A DNA stretch of 64,000 bases. Origin: Cliona cf. orientalis. Lineage: Eukaryota; Porifera; Demospongiae; Clionaida; Clionaidae. The stretch's first letter is position 1. Each line of letters begins with the position of its first letter. The stretch is from assembly GCA_963930775.1 (NCBI GenBank), contig OZ005693.1, positions 10,104,006-10,168,005 of the forward strand, written 5' to 3'. The notes under the pieces are model-generated. The model did not search any database. It was not told the origin of the DNA and saw only the letters and a list, made by a program, of their open reading frames with translations. The position numbers were made by a program, and so were the translations under genes. Shown in pieces: positions 1 through 9,303 of this stretch.

Positions 1-158
1 TTCCTCGTGCAGTTATAGCATACTAATTTTAAATTAATTTTATTACAGGAGTGTGCATACCGGTATAATTATAAACTGCATTATAAATGTTATGTGCTGA
101 TGTATCGTACTATTACTGTAAGTATAGCAAGTTTAGCTGTTGATCACTATTATAATAC

Positions 159-977
159 CTTTTGAAAAAGACAACAGTCGTTCTTCTCCCAGACAGCAGT
201 AGTGTGATTAATAAAGTACATGTTGCCATTGGTAGCCAGAAATGAGCAGGTATAGTTGTTGAATTCCCTAGATCCAAGGCCGGAGCCAAACAGAGGGATA
301 CACCATTTTAGGAAGTCTCCGCAGAACGTCTATTATGCCAGTGAATAACATTATGTACATAATTAGCTAGGCGCATACACCATCTGCTGTGCTGGAATGT
401 GTACTACTATTATTAGTGATACAATCTATGGAGTAAATGCTATCATGCATGCATGTGCACGTGATGGGTTTCCTAATTAAATTATGCATAATTTTTGTGA
501 TTAGAATTTTGATAATCATCGGATATTGTATTGCTACTGTGACTGATGTAGGCATAAAAAAATTTGAAACAGTAAACGTTTCTAGTAGCCATAATTCTAA
601 ACTATAGCCTTGAGTGGTTTATTTCAAGACTTAGTGTATTACAATATTTACTACGGGATCTACATATTAATATTGATTATAGCCTAAGCCTATACTACAT
701 GTAATATAATTATTAATAAATTATAAGCTACTTTTGACGTCCAATCGTAGTAGAGTGCACCATTAGAGCTCCAGTTGCTGCCATACTGTTCCACGTAGAC
801 GTAAAACTGGATATTAAAGACGTGAGGCCAGGAGCGGGGATCGGGGAGCCGCTGATGACCTTTCCAGGTTGTTACTCGCTGACTCGTCAGAGAATCACGT
901 TCAATACCAAATGCTGTAGACGGTATTACAATTAAAAAGGTAGCTAGGAACATTGGTAGGAGAGCTGTGAACTGCAT
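159..977 (-). CDS. Secreted protein, first two exons (gene continues off left edge)
   Basis: Exon 1 is 977-732 and exon 2 is 329-159, separated by a 402-bp intron with a GT donor at 731 and an AG acceptor at 331-330; both junctions are phase 0. Exon 1 starts with a clear signal peptide (MQFTALLPMFLATFLIV, about 24 residues), followed by a Trp/Tyr-rich segment with alternating hydrophobic residues that looks like beta strands (FNIQFYVYVE, then LYYDW). Exon 2 is open for 57 codons, is cysteine-rich (single Cys, then a CC pair) and has two N-glycosylation sequons. A GT follows at 158, so at least one more exon lies beyond position 1. The protein is probably secreted. The strand-rich, Cys-rich layout recalls ependymin-type extracellular proteins, but I cannot confirm the family. 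The methionine at 977 was chosen over an upstream in-frame one at 1085 because the signal peptide starts there. Confidence 0.6.
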
Positions 978-1265
978 GTTGACGCTGAAGTTTCCAAGCT
1001 CAGTATGCCACATGTATAGCGTGCCACAATGGCTCCGTGCTGGAATGTTCGAATGGCCATAGGGAGGCGCGCGCATCCGAGACACGGGCGCTACGAGGGC
1101 CCCCCTCTAATTAACAGACAATAGTGCACGGACGGTGCAAAGACTGCCTGGTTGTGAATTTGTAATAACGTGAGGGTAGTTTGTGATGCTGAGCTTTTAA
1201 TGAATCAGATACTGAGTGAATACTGAGATACCGGGTATTCCAAACACAAAAATTTAATAATGATA

Positions 1266-1546
1266 AGGCGGGGCAAACTGAATTCGCTGTTTATCGTCAC
1301 CGCCCGCATGGATTTTCAGATTTTCTCAAAATTTTTCAGATTTCATATTCAATACAGTAAACATATGGCACTTTGAGCCCCACCCACCGATCGCGTTAAT
1401 TAGAGGGCGGGGCGTCGGCGATTTCGAGGTTCGAGCATAGCTATCCAGCACTCTCTACTGGTTTGAAATATGAAAAATGACCGCCCGCCCGCATGCAAAA
1501 TCGAAATCTTTGTGACGATAAACTGTGAATTTAGTTTGTCACGCCT
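1266..1546. mobile_element. MITE with about 35-bp terminal inverted repeats
   Basis: Arms at 1266-1300 and 1512-1546 are imperfect inverted repeats (both contain GTTTATCGTCAC or its complement, and an AAACT-GAATTC-like core). The insertion is proven by the uninterrupted paralogous sequence near 5655-5665. The flanks read GATAA before and TAAAC after, so a 3-bp TAA target-site duplication is likely, as in PIF/Harbinger MITEs. About 280 bp with no coding capacity. Confidence 0.7.
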
Positions 1547-1659
1547 AAACTGTTATTCTTGAGGTACTCCCTGCCAGTAACCCAGCTCCTTCTCCTAGCT
1601 CAGCATGAGCAATGACATTCCGACCCATCCCATACGATTTGCGTCGTCAACATCATGAA

Positions 1660-1992
1660 CATAGGCGGCGGAAGGAAGCTTTGACTGGGGGGGCAAACAT
1701 TAACAATTGCGCGCGAAATTTTTGGGGACACACCCCCTTAATTGAAGTTCAAAGGTCACTCGTGTCACTCGGTGGTGCTGCTACTGCCAGAAACAAAGAA
1801 ATGGTGGAAATTGTGCACTGTGATCGATTCTTGAAGCTATTCTAGGCAGCTTTTGTAGGTATTTTGGTATATTTGTTGTGAAAAGTAGCTACTTTATGAT
1901 ATCTCTGGCTTGGATTTTGGGGGGGCAATGCCCCCCCATCTCTGAAAGTGGGGGGGCGAGTGCCCCCCTGCCCCCCTGTTCCGCCGCCTATG
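1660..1992. mobile_element. MITE with CATAGGCGGCGGAA termini and ATGAA target duplication
   Basis: The element begins CATAGGCGGCGGAA and ends with its reverse complement. It is flanked by a perfect 5-bp direct repeat ATGAA (1655-1659 and 1993-1997). The intact paralogue near 5766 has a single copy of this target, giving a clean empty site. The interior has C-runs and G-runs and no credible coding sequence. Confidence 0.75.
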
Positions 1993-2130
1993 ATGAAGTG
2001 GTCTCTCTCTGTAACAGAGGTTGTCCACTGTTGGATACTTGACCTTATGTACCACACTGTGCCGGCCCATTATTGATCAGATGGACAGCAAAAATAATTT
2101 AGCATAATTACTACTTTGGGTTTGATGATA

Positions 2131-2295
2131 AAATTAAAACAGTTGTTCTTGAGGTACTCCCTCTCTGCCAGTATTCCAGCTCTCTCTCCCCCACCCCATA
2201 CTCAATATCATGAAGTGGTCGAGGTTATCCACTGTCGTATAGTTGACCTTATAATACCACACTGTACCCATTTTTACACTGATTGATCAGATGGA
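2131..2295 (-). pseudogene. Second truncated class C MATH fragment
   Basis: About 165 bp are homologous to the 3' part of the class C gene at 5605-6456 (residues from VHLINQ to the YLKNN-like C-terminus). There are internal deletions and a frameshift after the NGYSVV-like segment. It ends at the same homology point as the fragment to its left, so both probably come from duplication of one truncated unit. Confidence 0.6.
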
Positions 2296-2376
2296 CAATA
2301 GCTAATAGTATTTAATACATGAATTGAAGGATGAGTGTATAACTTATTATTAATTTTGTACTACATGTATTCATAA

Positions 2377-3546
2377 CTATGGTATAAACTGTGCAGTTAT
2401 GTTCAATATCAGAGGTAATATACACCTTGTGACTTGGATACCACAGGTCACATTGTCTCTCAGTGGAACATTGATGGCATCTGATACAATAACGTAACAT
2501 TGGCATTCAGCTATGATTTCACGAGCATCTAATAGACTTGGAGCAAAATTCAAGATTGCCACCAGTGGAAAGGAAGCGGCACGAGTTTCAGCAGAACGGA
2601 CACATCTCATATCCAAAGTGTACTTACCATCCTGCTCAAAAGTTATACAACACGGACGCCCTTAGGCTAATAATAATACCTGATTAATAGGAACTTCTGG
2701 AGTGGTAATACATGGAACAGGAATGCCACCAGGCATGGTACTGGGATGTATAGTACAATTGCCCTCTATTGTTGTAGCACAACCTTCAAAGGCATTGATT
2801 CCACTCAAGATTGCTGTTCCAGCCTGTGAGGGTTGACCGGCCAGGGTATTGCTGAGCATTGTGATGTTCATGGCCAGGCTGTCCCTTATGGTGTCGATTT
2901 TGCTGTCTTGCTCCAATGAAACCTGCATAAGATTATTATTATTATTATGATGATGATGACGTGCATACATTGCTAAGACAAGGATGATGGGGGGGGGGGG
3001 GGGGGGGGGGGGGGAGAGCAGTGGTGGATCTTGGAAATGGATCCATGAGAATGTGAGCAATTGCTAGACAGGCATGCATCTTGATTCATAATACTGAGTG
3101 TATACACAATACTTTACTTCTCAATTTATACCGTTTCTAATCGATTCATAAGGTACTTGATTGTTCTGTTCAAATCATCAACAGTGGTCTATACAATTAT
3201 GGTAATGCATAGATCATTTGAATTATCAGCTACGTATACAGAGTACAGTAGCTACCCAGTTGTACATACCTGAAGTACAGATAGCTCCGCTATACAATTG
3301 ATCATGCATGAAAAAGTATAATGATTCAACTACTGATGATCAATCGTCATTAAGCTAATGATTCTTACCTCTAGATAGCTTAAAGTTATTGACGTCATCA
3401 CAAAGCTGGCACTGGTTCTGAGAGTTGATCTGTACCAGAACAACTGATAGAGATATCACAGCCAGCAGTCCAGCAATAACCACCACAGCAGACATCACCA
3501 ACACGGGACCACATTTTTGCTTACCAAATGCAAGAGAGCACAGCAT
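2377..3546 (-). CDS. Type II membrane protein, four exons with a 20-nt microexon
   Basis: The exons are 3546-3369, 3289-3270, 2922-2680 and 2631-2377, and all junctions have GT/AG. Exon 1 ends in phase 1 and cannot join exon 3 in frame. The 20-nt exon at 3289-3270 (acceptor TATAG, donor CAG|GTATGT) restores the frame and adds AELSVLQ, giving a 231-aa protein. Residues about 14-38 form one transmembrane segment after a short Lys/Cys-containing N-terminus, so a type II signal-anchor topology is likely. The ectodomain has a short heptad-like stretch (ELSVLQVSLEQDSKI), sequons, and Cys pairs in CQLC, CECQC-like and TCGIQVTRC contexts. I do not recognise the family. A 26-base homopolymer lies in the intron at 2989-3014. 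Confidence 0.65.
2989..3014. repeat. Poly-G tract (26 G) in an intron
   Basis: A run of 26 G on the plus strand reads as poly-C on the sense strand, upstream of the acceptor at 2923. It is likely length-polymorphic and may be mis-sized by assembly. Confidence 0.9.
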
Positions 3547-4133
3547 TCTTGACAGTCAGTTGGCAAATAATGTGCCGTTATAGTTTTAACTATTATTATG
3601 ATGTATCTACAATACGTAGCAGCCAGTAATTTATATGTACAGTAGTTCTAACATGGCCAATTTTGTTGGAGACAACACTGGACCAAAATTAAGATTTCCT
3701 TATATGTCGTGCATGCTTACGAATTAATACAAGCTTTCCTGTACACGTTTGGCAGAGGATAGGGCAATTGCGCAATCAAGTATAATAATATTATACTGAG
3801 CATATTATACTGTTAGCCACATTATTTATCTCATGGTTGTGACATGATTATTTGTAAATAAATGAAATGTATAGAAAGTTTTTCCCTATCCTACATATTT
3901 CCTAAATGCATATTTTTGTCCAGTCACTGTGTGCAAGTGACTCCCAAAAACTCATTTTTGGTAAACAGAGCCTTAACTGGAGTAAGTAATATTAAACTTA
4001 CCATGCTGTACCATCAATACTAGCTGCTATTACAGTATTGCATTGCATGCTAAAAATAAGTCCTACATAAATGGTACGTAGTTTTTTTAGGTCCAAAATT
4101 GATACTCAGGCATAGTTGGGTGAGATAATAACG
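3547..4133. other. Intergenic region between divergent membrane-protein genes
   Basis: The 587-bp gap holds the promoters of the minus-strand type II gene and the plus-strand tyrosine-tail gene. It is AT-rich. I see no credible open frame or paired inverted repeat. Confidence 0.5.
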
Positions 4134-4816
4134 ATGGATCCACTGTTGAATGTATCGGTGGGACTGTCTCTCACTCTAATCGTCACTTTCACTCTACTAT
4201 CAGTCATCACACTCTGGCTGCTAGCAAAATCATGGCCTGAAGACAGTACAGTAAGAAACTAGCTATCATTACATTATATAATATATAGTAAGAATTTTGT
4301 GATTAAAACCTCTAGCAGCAGACATTGGCAGATTCAGACAATTTCAAAGAAAACATTGCTTATGCATATGGTACTTCTCTTTGTGAACTAATTCAAACAG
4401 AAGACAACGAAGCATACACAAATCGGACTAATCATGAGCAAATCCAGTTTGTGGCAAATCAAGCCTATGGTACCACAGATCATGAAAGGATTCAAATAAA
4501 ATACAATAAGGCGTGCGAAGGTATACTAGTCACTACATGGAATGAGGTTTATGCTTCAGTGGATAATGCAAAGATGAGGCAAAACCAAGCTTATGTTCCG
4601 ACCAATCCTGAGAGAATACGTTCCGTACTGCATGCAGCTAGAATTAGCAAGGACAAATATTATTATGATACACAAGAGCACTATTATGAGCAGATAATTA
4701 CTAATGATGATTCAGCACCAGGTCCTGCACAACAGCTGCAGCTAGGAAATCAAGCTGAGGAAGATGATGCAACTTATGATTACATAAAACTAGAATCAAC
4801 GTACAGCATGTTATAA
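4134..4816 (+). CDS. LAT-like transmembrane protein with repeated tyrosine motifs
   Basis: Exon 1 is 4134-4250 and exon 2 is 4322-4816, joined in phase 0 (ACA|GTAAGA donor, CAGCAG acceptor), giving 203 aa. Residues 1-9 are a very short N-terminal outer segment without a signal peptide. Residues about 10-34 form one strong transmembrane helix. The remaining about 170 residues are hydrophilic and tyrosine-rich. The tail contains a loose repeat about 20-30 aa long built on N(E/Q)AY followed by a TN/TT and HER-like stretch (NEAY, NQAY, NQAY, with related NEVYASV), and ends in Y-x-Y-I-K-L. This layout (tiny ectodomain, single helix, long tyrosine tail) matches transmembrane adaptors of the LAT/PAG type by architecture only; there is no evidence of homology. 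The tyrosines could be SH2-docking sites (inference). Confidence 0.6.
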
Positions 4817-5604
4817 TAGCTATAGTACAATATAGCATGCATAGCTGATTAGTATGCACACCTTGAGCTATAGATATATAAATAGTATAGCTACGTACCT
4901 GGGAACAGAAAATGTTACCTACATTCATAATAGAAAATTGTAATTTTCTAAATATAGTAGGATAATTTCTGAATCATTGTCAATGGCTTGTTTCTTAATA
5001 TTTACTGTTGTTTGGAATCATCTATAGCTACAAGGATTGAAGGAAACAGCTGCATAGTTAGTAGGCTATGTATATATTAGCTGGTGCATGCAGATTATCT
5101 CTAGACAGTAGCTGTTGTATTATCAGTAGTGATATTCAATATTATTACTCCGGGTGGATCATGATTATAATAATTATTATAGTAGCTATATACCATGCAT
5201 GGCATTTAGCGGGTATCATAAGATGAGAATACTGGCTGCATGGTTGTTGATCATTTCTCAATTTTGGATGGATATAATATAATTATCTCATAAACCACCC
5301 TGAAGCTTTGATCGTAAACATTTTTCTCACATGAAATTTAACTGGCATAGCTATATTAACAGGACAGTTACTTCACATAATATGTACAACAAGCATAAGA
5401 GAGCTGCGAGAAACCCAAGAACCGGTTATTAATTGTCATTAGGAATTCAAACTTTCAACCTTATTTCTTGCCACTACCGACACATGATGAGGTTCCCCAT
5501 TAACTGACAACAGTGTGACCACCTGAGACTTCTGGGTGGGGATGAGGGGGTGGCAATTACATTTTATAGCTACTTCAGCAGGAGGGATTGTTCATGATAA
5601 GCTA
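4817..5604. other. Intergenic, no gene seen
   Basis: The 788 bp of AT-rich sequence between the tyrosine-tail gene and the 3' end of the minus-strand MATH gene contain only short spurious frames. A G-rich stretch near 5530-5552 is the only compositional feature. Confidence 0.5.
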
Positions 5605-6456
5605 TTAATGATGCTGAGTGAATACTGAGATATTCCAAACACAAAATGATAAACAGTTGTTCTTGAGGTACTCCCTCCCTGCCAGTAACCCAGCTCCTTC
5701 TCCTAGCTCAGCATGAGCAATGAGCTTAAACGCTCCCCATCCCATACGATTTTTGTCATCAACGTCATGAAGTGGTCTCTCTCTGTAACAGAGGTTGTCC
5801 ACTGTTGTGTAGTTGACCTTATGTACCACACTGCACCCATTTTTACGCTGATTGATCAGATGGACAGTTATGATTCCACAAAATGGCCACGTAAGAAGGT
5901 TGTCAAATTCACCAGGGACAATGAGTACGAACATGGAGATGTGTGTCCCCGCTCCTTCCCCTGTTCCGTTTGGGCACACTTTCAGCTGCATCTTGTAACC
6001 ATACCTGTGAGAGTAGAAGTAAGAACTCAGCCAGAATTCATTGTTATCTTTTCTCTCGCGAAAGTTATCCAGAGTGAAAGTGATTGGAGGAGTGAGGAAC
6101 TGCCTGTCAGGATCATTCCTGATCATCAAGACGTCCCGCAGACGTGTGAGTGAACCTCCCATCTGTGCAACTGCTAGACCCTCTTTCTCTATCTCTTCAT
6201 CCATATGGCTAAACTGCTTCTTCTGAGCATCTTCTAGTACCTGAACTTCTTCACTGAAGCTCATGCTTTTGGCCAAGAGGCCATCACTTTCTTCTTGCAA
6301 ACGCTTTAGCTCAGTACTACTGGCATTGAGGCATTCATCAAACTGGCGAGACTCCTCCTTTAATTTGTCTAAGTTTGTGGTCTTGAAGTTCTTGAGTTCT
6401 TTTTCTAGCTTCAGGTTCGTTTGCAGCATCTCCTCCACCTTTTCGCTCCACTCCAT
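5605..6456 (-). CDS. Class C TRAF-like protein (coiled coil + MATH), C1
   Basis: An intronless 283-aa open frame. Residues 1-110 are Glu/Lys/Leu-rich heptads starting MEWSEKVEEML, predicted to form a parallel coiled coil. Residues about 125-283 are a MATH/TRAF-C domain with the hallmarks YGYKMQLKV, NGTGEGAGTHISMF, GEFDNLLTWPF and VHLINQ. There is no RING or zinc finger, so the protein can oligomerise and bind ligands but not transfer ubiquitin itself. I chose methionine 6456 because the related copies begin at the matching MEWS/MECS segment; an in-frame ATG at 6486 adds ten unrelated residues. It stands alone, away from the main array and without an A or B partner beside it, and is one of two class C copies with an intact frame that carry no intron. 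Confidence 0.85.
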   Translation of the reverse strand: MEWSEKVEEMLQTNLKLEKELKNFKTTNLDKLKEESRQFDECLNASSTELKRLQEESDGLLAKSMSFSEEVQVLEDAQKKQFSHMDEEIEKEGLAVAQMGGSLTRLRDVLMIRNDPDRQFLTPPITFTLDNFRERKDNNEFWLSSYFYSHRYGYKMQLKVCPNGTGEGAGTHISMFVLIVPGEFDNLLTWPFCGIITVHLINQRKNGCSVVHKVNYTTVDNLCYRERPLHDVDDKNRMGWGAFKLIAHAELGEGAGLLAGREYLKNNCLSFCVWNISVFTQHH

Positions 6457-6902
6457 GCCTGGTAATCTGCATGTGTAGCAGCCCACCCAGTTTTGGGGGT
6501 GGGGCTTGAGCTCTCAATACACTATGGAATTCATTATCATGAATGAAGTTAAGATCGATGTCACTACTGTAAAAGTCTATCATAAATTGCTAATATTTCA
6601 ATAATCATCTTTCGTAGATACTCAATGCTGTTTGTATTCATAATTATTATTAAGATGTGATGAACGTTATTAATATTAATTCTTATGACTTTACACATGC
6701 ATGTACATAGCTCACTATGCCCCAAAAGTCCCAAAAATACATGTACCGCCCATGATGTGTGTGTCTACAAATAGCTTGGGCTTGGACACTTTCTTTCATA
6801 ATAACTGCACCAGAAACAACATAATATTATTGCCTTGTTGCTGACGAACGGACTCGGACCCCAACTTCAAGAGTGTATGCTTGTACTGACAGTGAGTCAA
6901 AT
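6457..6902. other. Divergent intergenic region
   Basis: The 446 bp between the minus-strand C1 start and the plus-strand LDLa gene probably contain both promoters. No other feature was recognised. Confidence 0.45.
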
Positions 6903-8240
6903 ATGGCAGCTGCATTTCTTGTCATGCTAATTGTTGTGAACTTTTCCCTTCAAAGTGTAGGTGAGTACATAAGCTAGCTTACATGCGACAACAATAATGA
7001 TAATAATTAATAGCAATATGGTTTAGTTTGTGGAGAGTTAATGCATACAGTCACAATATTAAAATTAATTATAATAATTATGCCATTTCTCTTGTATTTA
7101 CATTGCAGACTCAAAGATAATTCTCACCTGCACTGACTATCAGATTGGCTGTGGAGATGGGACATGTGTCAATGGAGCTCGCTGTGATGGATTAGCACAA
7201 TGTGCCGATGGCAGCGATGAACCCAGACGTAAATGGCAGATGTGTGTGTGTATGTGTGTGTGTGTGCAAGTGTGCTTGTGTGTACTCATTAGCAAAGTAC
7301 AACATTTTTAATTCACAATTAGCTATATACAAATGTACCAGTATGAGGCAGCTGCAGGTACAAAAGCAACTATAATTTTATTTGTGTAAGCTAGTGCTGT
7401 ATACTATACAAGGCATCAATAACTACAATACAATAATATAATTATTGACCATCACCATGAAGTGTACCAGGCAGATTCAATAGTATAGTATACAATCGTT
7501 GCATTGTGTGCCAGCCAGGTACATACACATGCAAAAGCAGATTGATAGGTTGGTACAACTTTGTGTGTTATTTACTACGGCTGGATACATTATGTGAAAA
7601 CTAGTGATGCCCTTGCCACAAAATTTGATGGTTCACAAAGTGCATGAAATTATTATAGCTACTTGACACTGCGCGGCATCACATAAGCTTTTGTACTGCA
7701 CTAGTGTCATATTAATTATTATGCAAGGTAACTTATTCTTAATAATTATTATTGGTAGAACTGCAGCAGATACTACAAAATTAATAATGAGGCCCTGGGG
7801 ATATCTCCCTAAATTAATAACAATATTATTACTATATATTAATTTGGTTCATGTAGACAGCTGTGACCAGCAGACTGATTCATCTGATTCAATAATAGTC
7901 ATAGCTATCATTGCTGGATCATGTGGCATGTCTGCGCTTCTATGCTGTCTATCTGCCATCGCCATTATTGCTCGCATTATTGTGCTTTATGTTAAGAAGT
8001 CACGCCAACGTACTGTGGCCAGTGCTGTTACTAATACAACCGCTGGAGCCAGCACTCAGCTAAGTACAGCATACATAGCAGTTGGTGAAACATTTAATCA
8101 GCCTGGGTTCCAACTACAAAAATTTGATTGTGGTAATTACTAATTCAATATCATCAATTTTTATTTAATATGGTTACATTCTCTGCAATGCAGGTAATGA
8201 AAATTCAGCAAATCAGATTACCACTGGAATAAAAATGTAA
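6903..8240 (+). CDS. Type I membrane protein with one LDL-receptor class A domain
   Basis: The four exons 6903-6960, 7109-7228, 7857-8132 and 8194-8240 join in consistent phase-1 steps with GT/AG borders and give 166 aa ending GIKM. Exon 1 encodes the signal peptide (MAAAFLVMLIVVNFSLQSV). Exon 2 encodes a near-complete LDLa module: TCTDYQIGCGDGTCVNGARC followed by DG..QCADGSDE, with the acidic SDE calcium-binding end. Exon 3 carries a further Cys-containing linker, a long hydrophobic segment (about residues 72-105), a basic stop-transfer KKSRQR and a short cytoplasmic tail with one AYIAV tyrosine. The role is probably cell-surface ligand binding or adhesion; the partner is unknown. A GT microsatellite follows the exon 2 donor (about 7239-7265). 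Confidence 0.75.
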
Positions 8241-8424
8241 TAAGTATCCTGCGCTCAAAAGTGATCGAATTCACTGCATCATGAACTGTATTAGCTATAG
8301 CTATAATTAAATTTTGGTAGACACACAGGGCAGTTGAAAAATTAATAGCTATAGCTAGTTATATTTTTATCACTGAGTATACATGATTAGCACATACAAT
8401 GTGTTATTATTGAAAACAACACCC
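8241..8424. other. Spacer before the TRAF-like array
   Basis: AT-rich sequence between the LDLa gene and the first array pseudogene. Nothing recognisable was seen. Confidence 0.4.
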
Positions 8425-9066
8425 AGTGCGCATGTGCACGTGGCTGGAGACCACACCCATTGTTAATGAAACAGGTGTGGCTTGCTTGCCAAAAAGATGT
8501 GTTTCAATGAGAAAGTCCAGGTATTGGATGAAGCACAGAAGACACAGTTTATATTAGTCAAGTGGATGAAAAGATAGAAAAAGAGGGTCTACCAGTTGCA
8601 CGGATGGGAGCCTCACTCACACATCTACATGATGCCTTGATGATCAAGAATGATCCTGACAGGCAGTTCCTCACTCCTCCAGTCACTTTCACTCTGGATA
8701 ACTTTCACGAGAGAAATGATAACAATAAATTCTGGCTGAGTCCTTACTTCTACTCTCACAGGTATGGTTACAAGATGCAGCTGAAAGTGTTCCCAAACGG
8801 AACAGGGGAAGGAGCAGGGACACACATCTCCAAGTTCGCACTTGTTGTCCCTGGTGAATTGGACAAACTTCTTACGTGGCCATTCAGTATGGGCGCAATG
8901 TGGTGCATATGGGATGGGGAACATTTAAGTTCATTTCTCATGCTGAGCTAGGAGAAGAAGCTGGGTTTCTGACAGAGAGGGCCCATCCAGGCTCAGAGTA
9001 CCTCAAGAACAACTGTTTATCTTTTCATGTTTAGAATATTACAACGTTCACTAAGCATCATTAATA
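8425..9066 (+). pseudogene. Class C MATH pseudogene, C0
   Basis: The 5' flank (GCGCATGTGCA, then GACCACACCCATTGTTAATG) matches that of C3 at 21680-21731. After the start codon most of the coiled-coil coding region is deleted, joining directly to the segment for LLAK-MCFNE. A short insertion after CACAGTTTA shifts the frame. A further deletion removes the segment between the WPF motif and the RMGW-like motif. The C-terminal codons end in a premature TAG at a FHV* position. It lies upstream of A1 with the same spacing logic as C3 before A3, so it marks the original C> A> <B module. Confidence 0.8.
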
Positions 9067-9214
9067 ATATTATTATTTAATTAATTATTATTGCAGCAGA
9101 TTGTTTATTAGCCTCAGATTTTGAGACCATTAGCATCTTGTCTCTACTCCTAATGATTATAATTCTTTGTGTAATATTCACTACCCCACCCCTTGAAAGA
9201 AGATCTACCCTGCA

Positions 9215-9224
9215 GGAATTTCCC
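9215..9224 (-). promoter_or_regulatory. kappaB-like site upstream of A1
   Basis: The minus strand reads GGGAAATTCC, an exact match to the NF-kappaB consensus GGGRNWYYCC, about 80 bp before the A1 start. The same site is preserved upstream of A3. Function is inferred. Confidence 0.4.
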
Positions 9225-9303
9225 AGGTGATTCCTCTATTTAATATTGTGCGAGTAGCATGCAGAGAGGTGTGGCTCATCTATAGCTGCGCGTATCAAAA
9301 TTA

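Larger units (their letters stand above)
1197..2091 (-). pseudogene. Decayed class C MATH gene fragment split by two transposons
   Basis: This stretch matches the C-terminal end and 3' flank of the intact MATH gene at 5605-6456 (same order: 3' flank, stop region, YLKNN-coding segment, then the segment coding the RMGW and VDNLCYRERP-like residues). It is broken by two inserted elements (1266-1546 and 1660-1992). Removing them restores collinearity with the intact copy. Homology stops at the segment encoding the VHLINQ motif, the same point at which the neighbouring fragment 2131-2295 stops. No open frame remains. Confidence 0.7.

Noticed and set aside
7691..8143. Single-exon reading of the third LDLa-gene segment as a 150-aa protein
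   Set aside because: The upstream part is intronic AT-rich sequence; splice sites at 7857, 8132 and 8194 give a phase-consistent four-exon gene instead.
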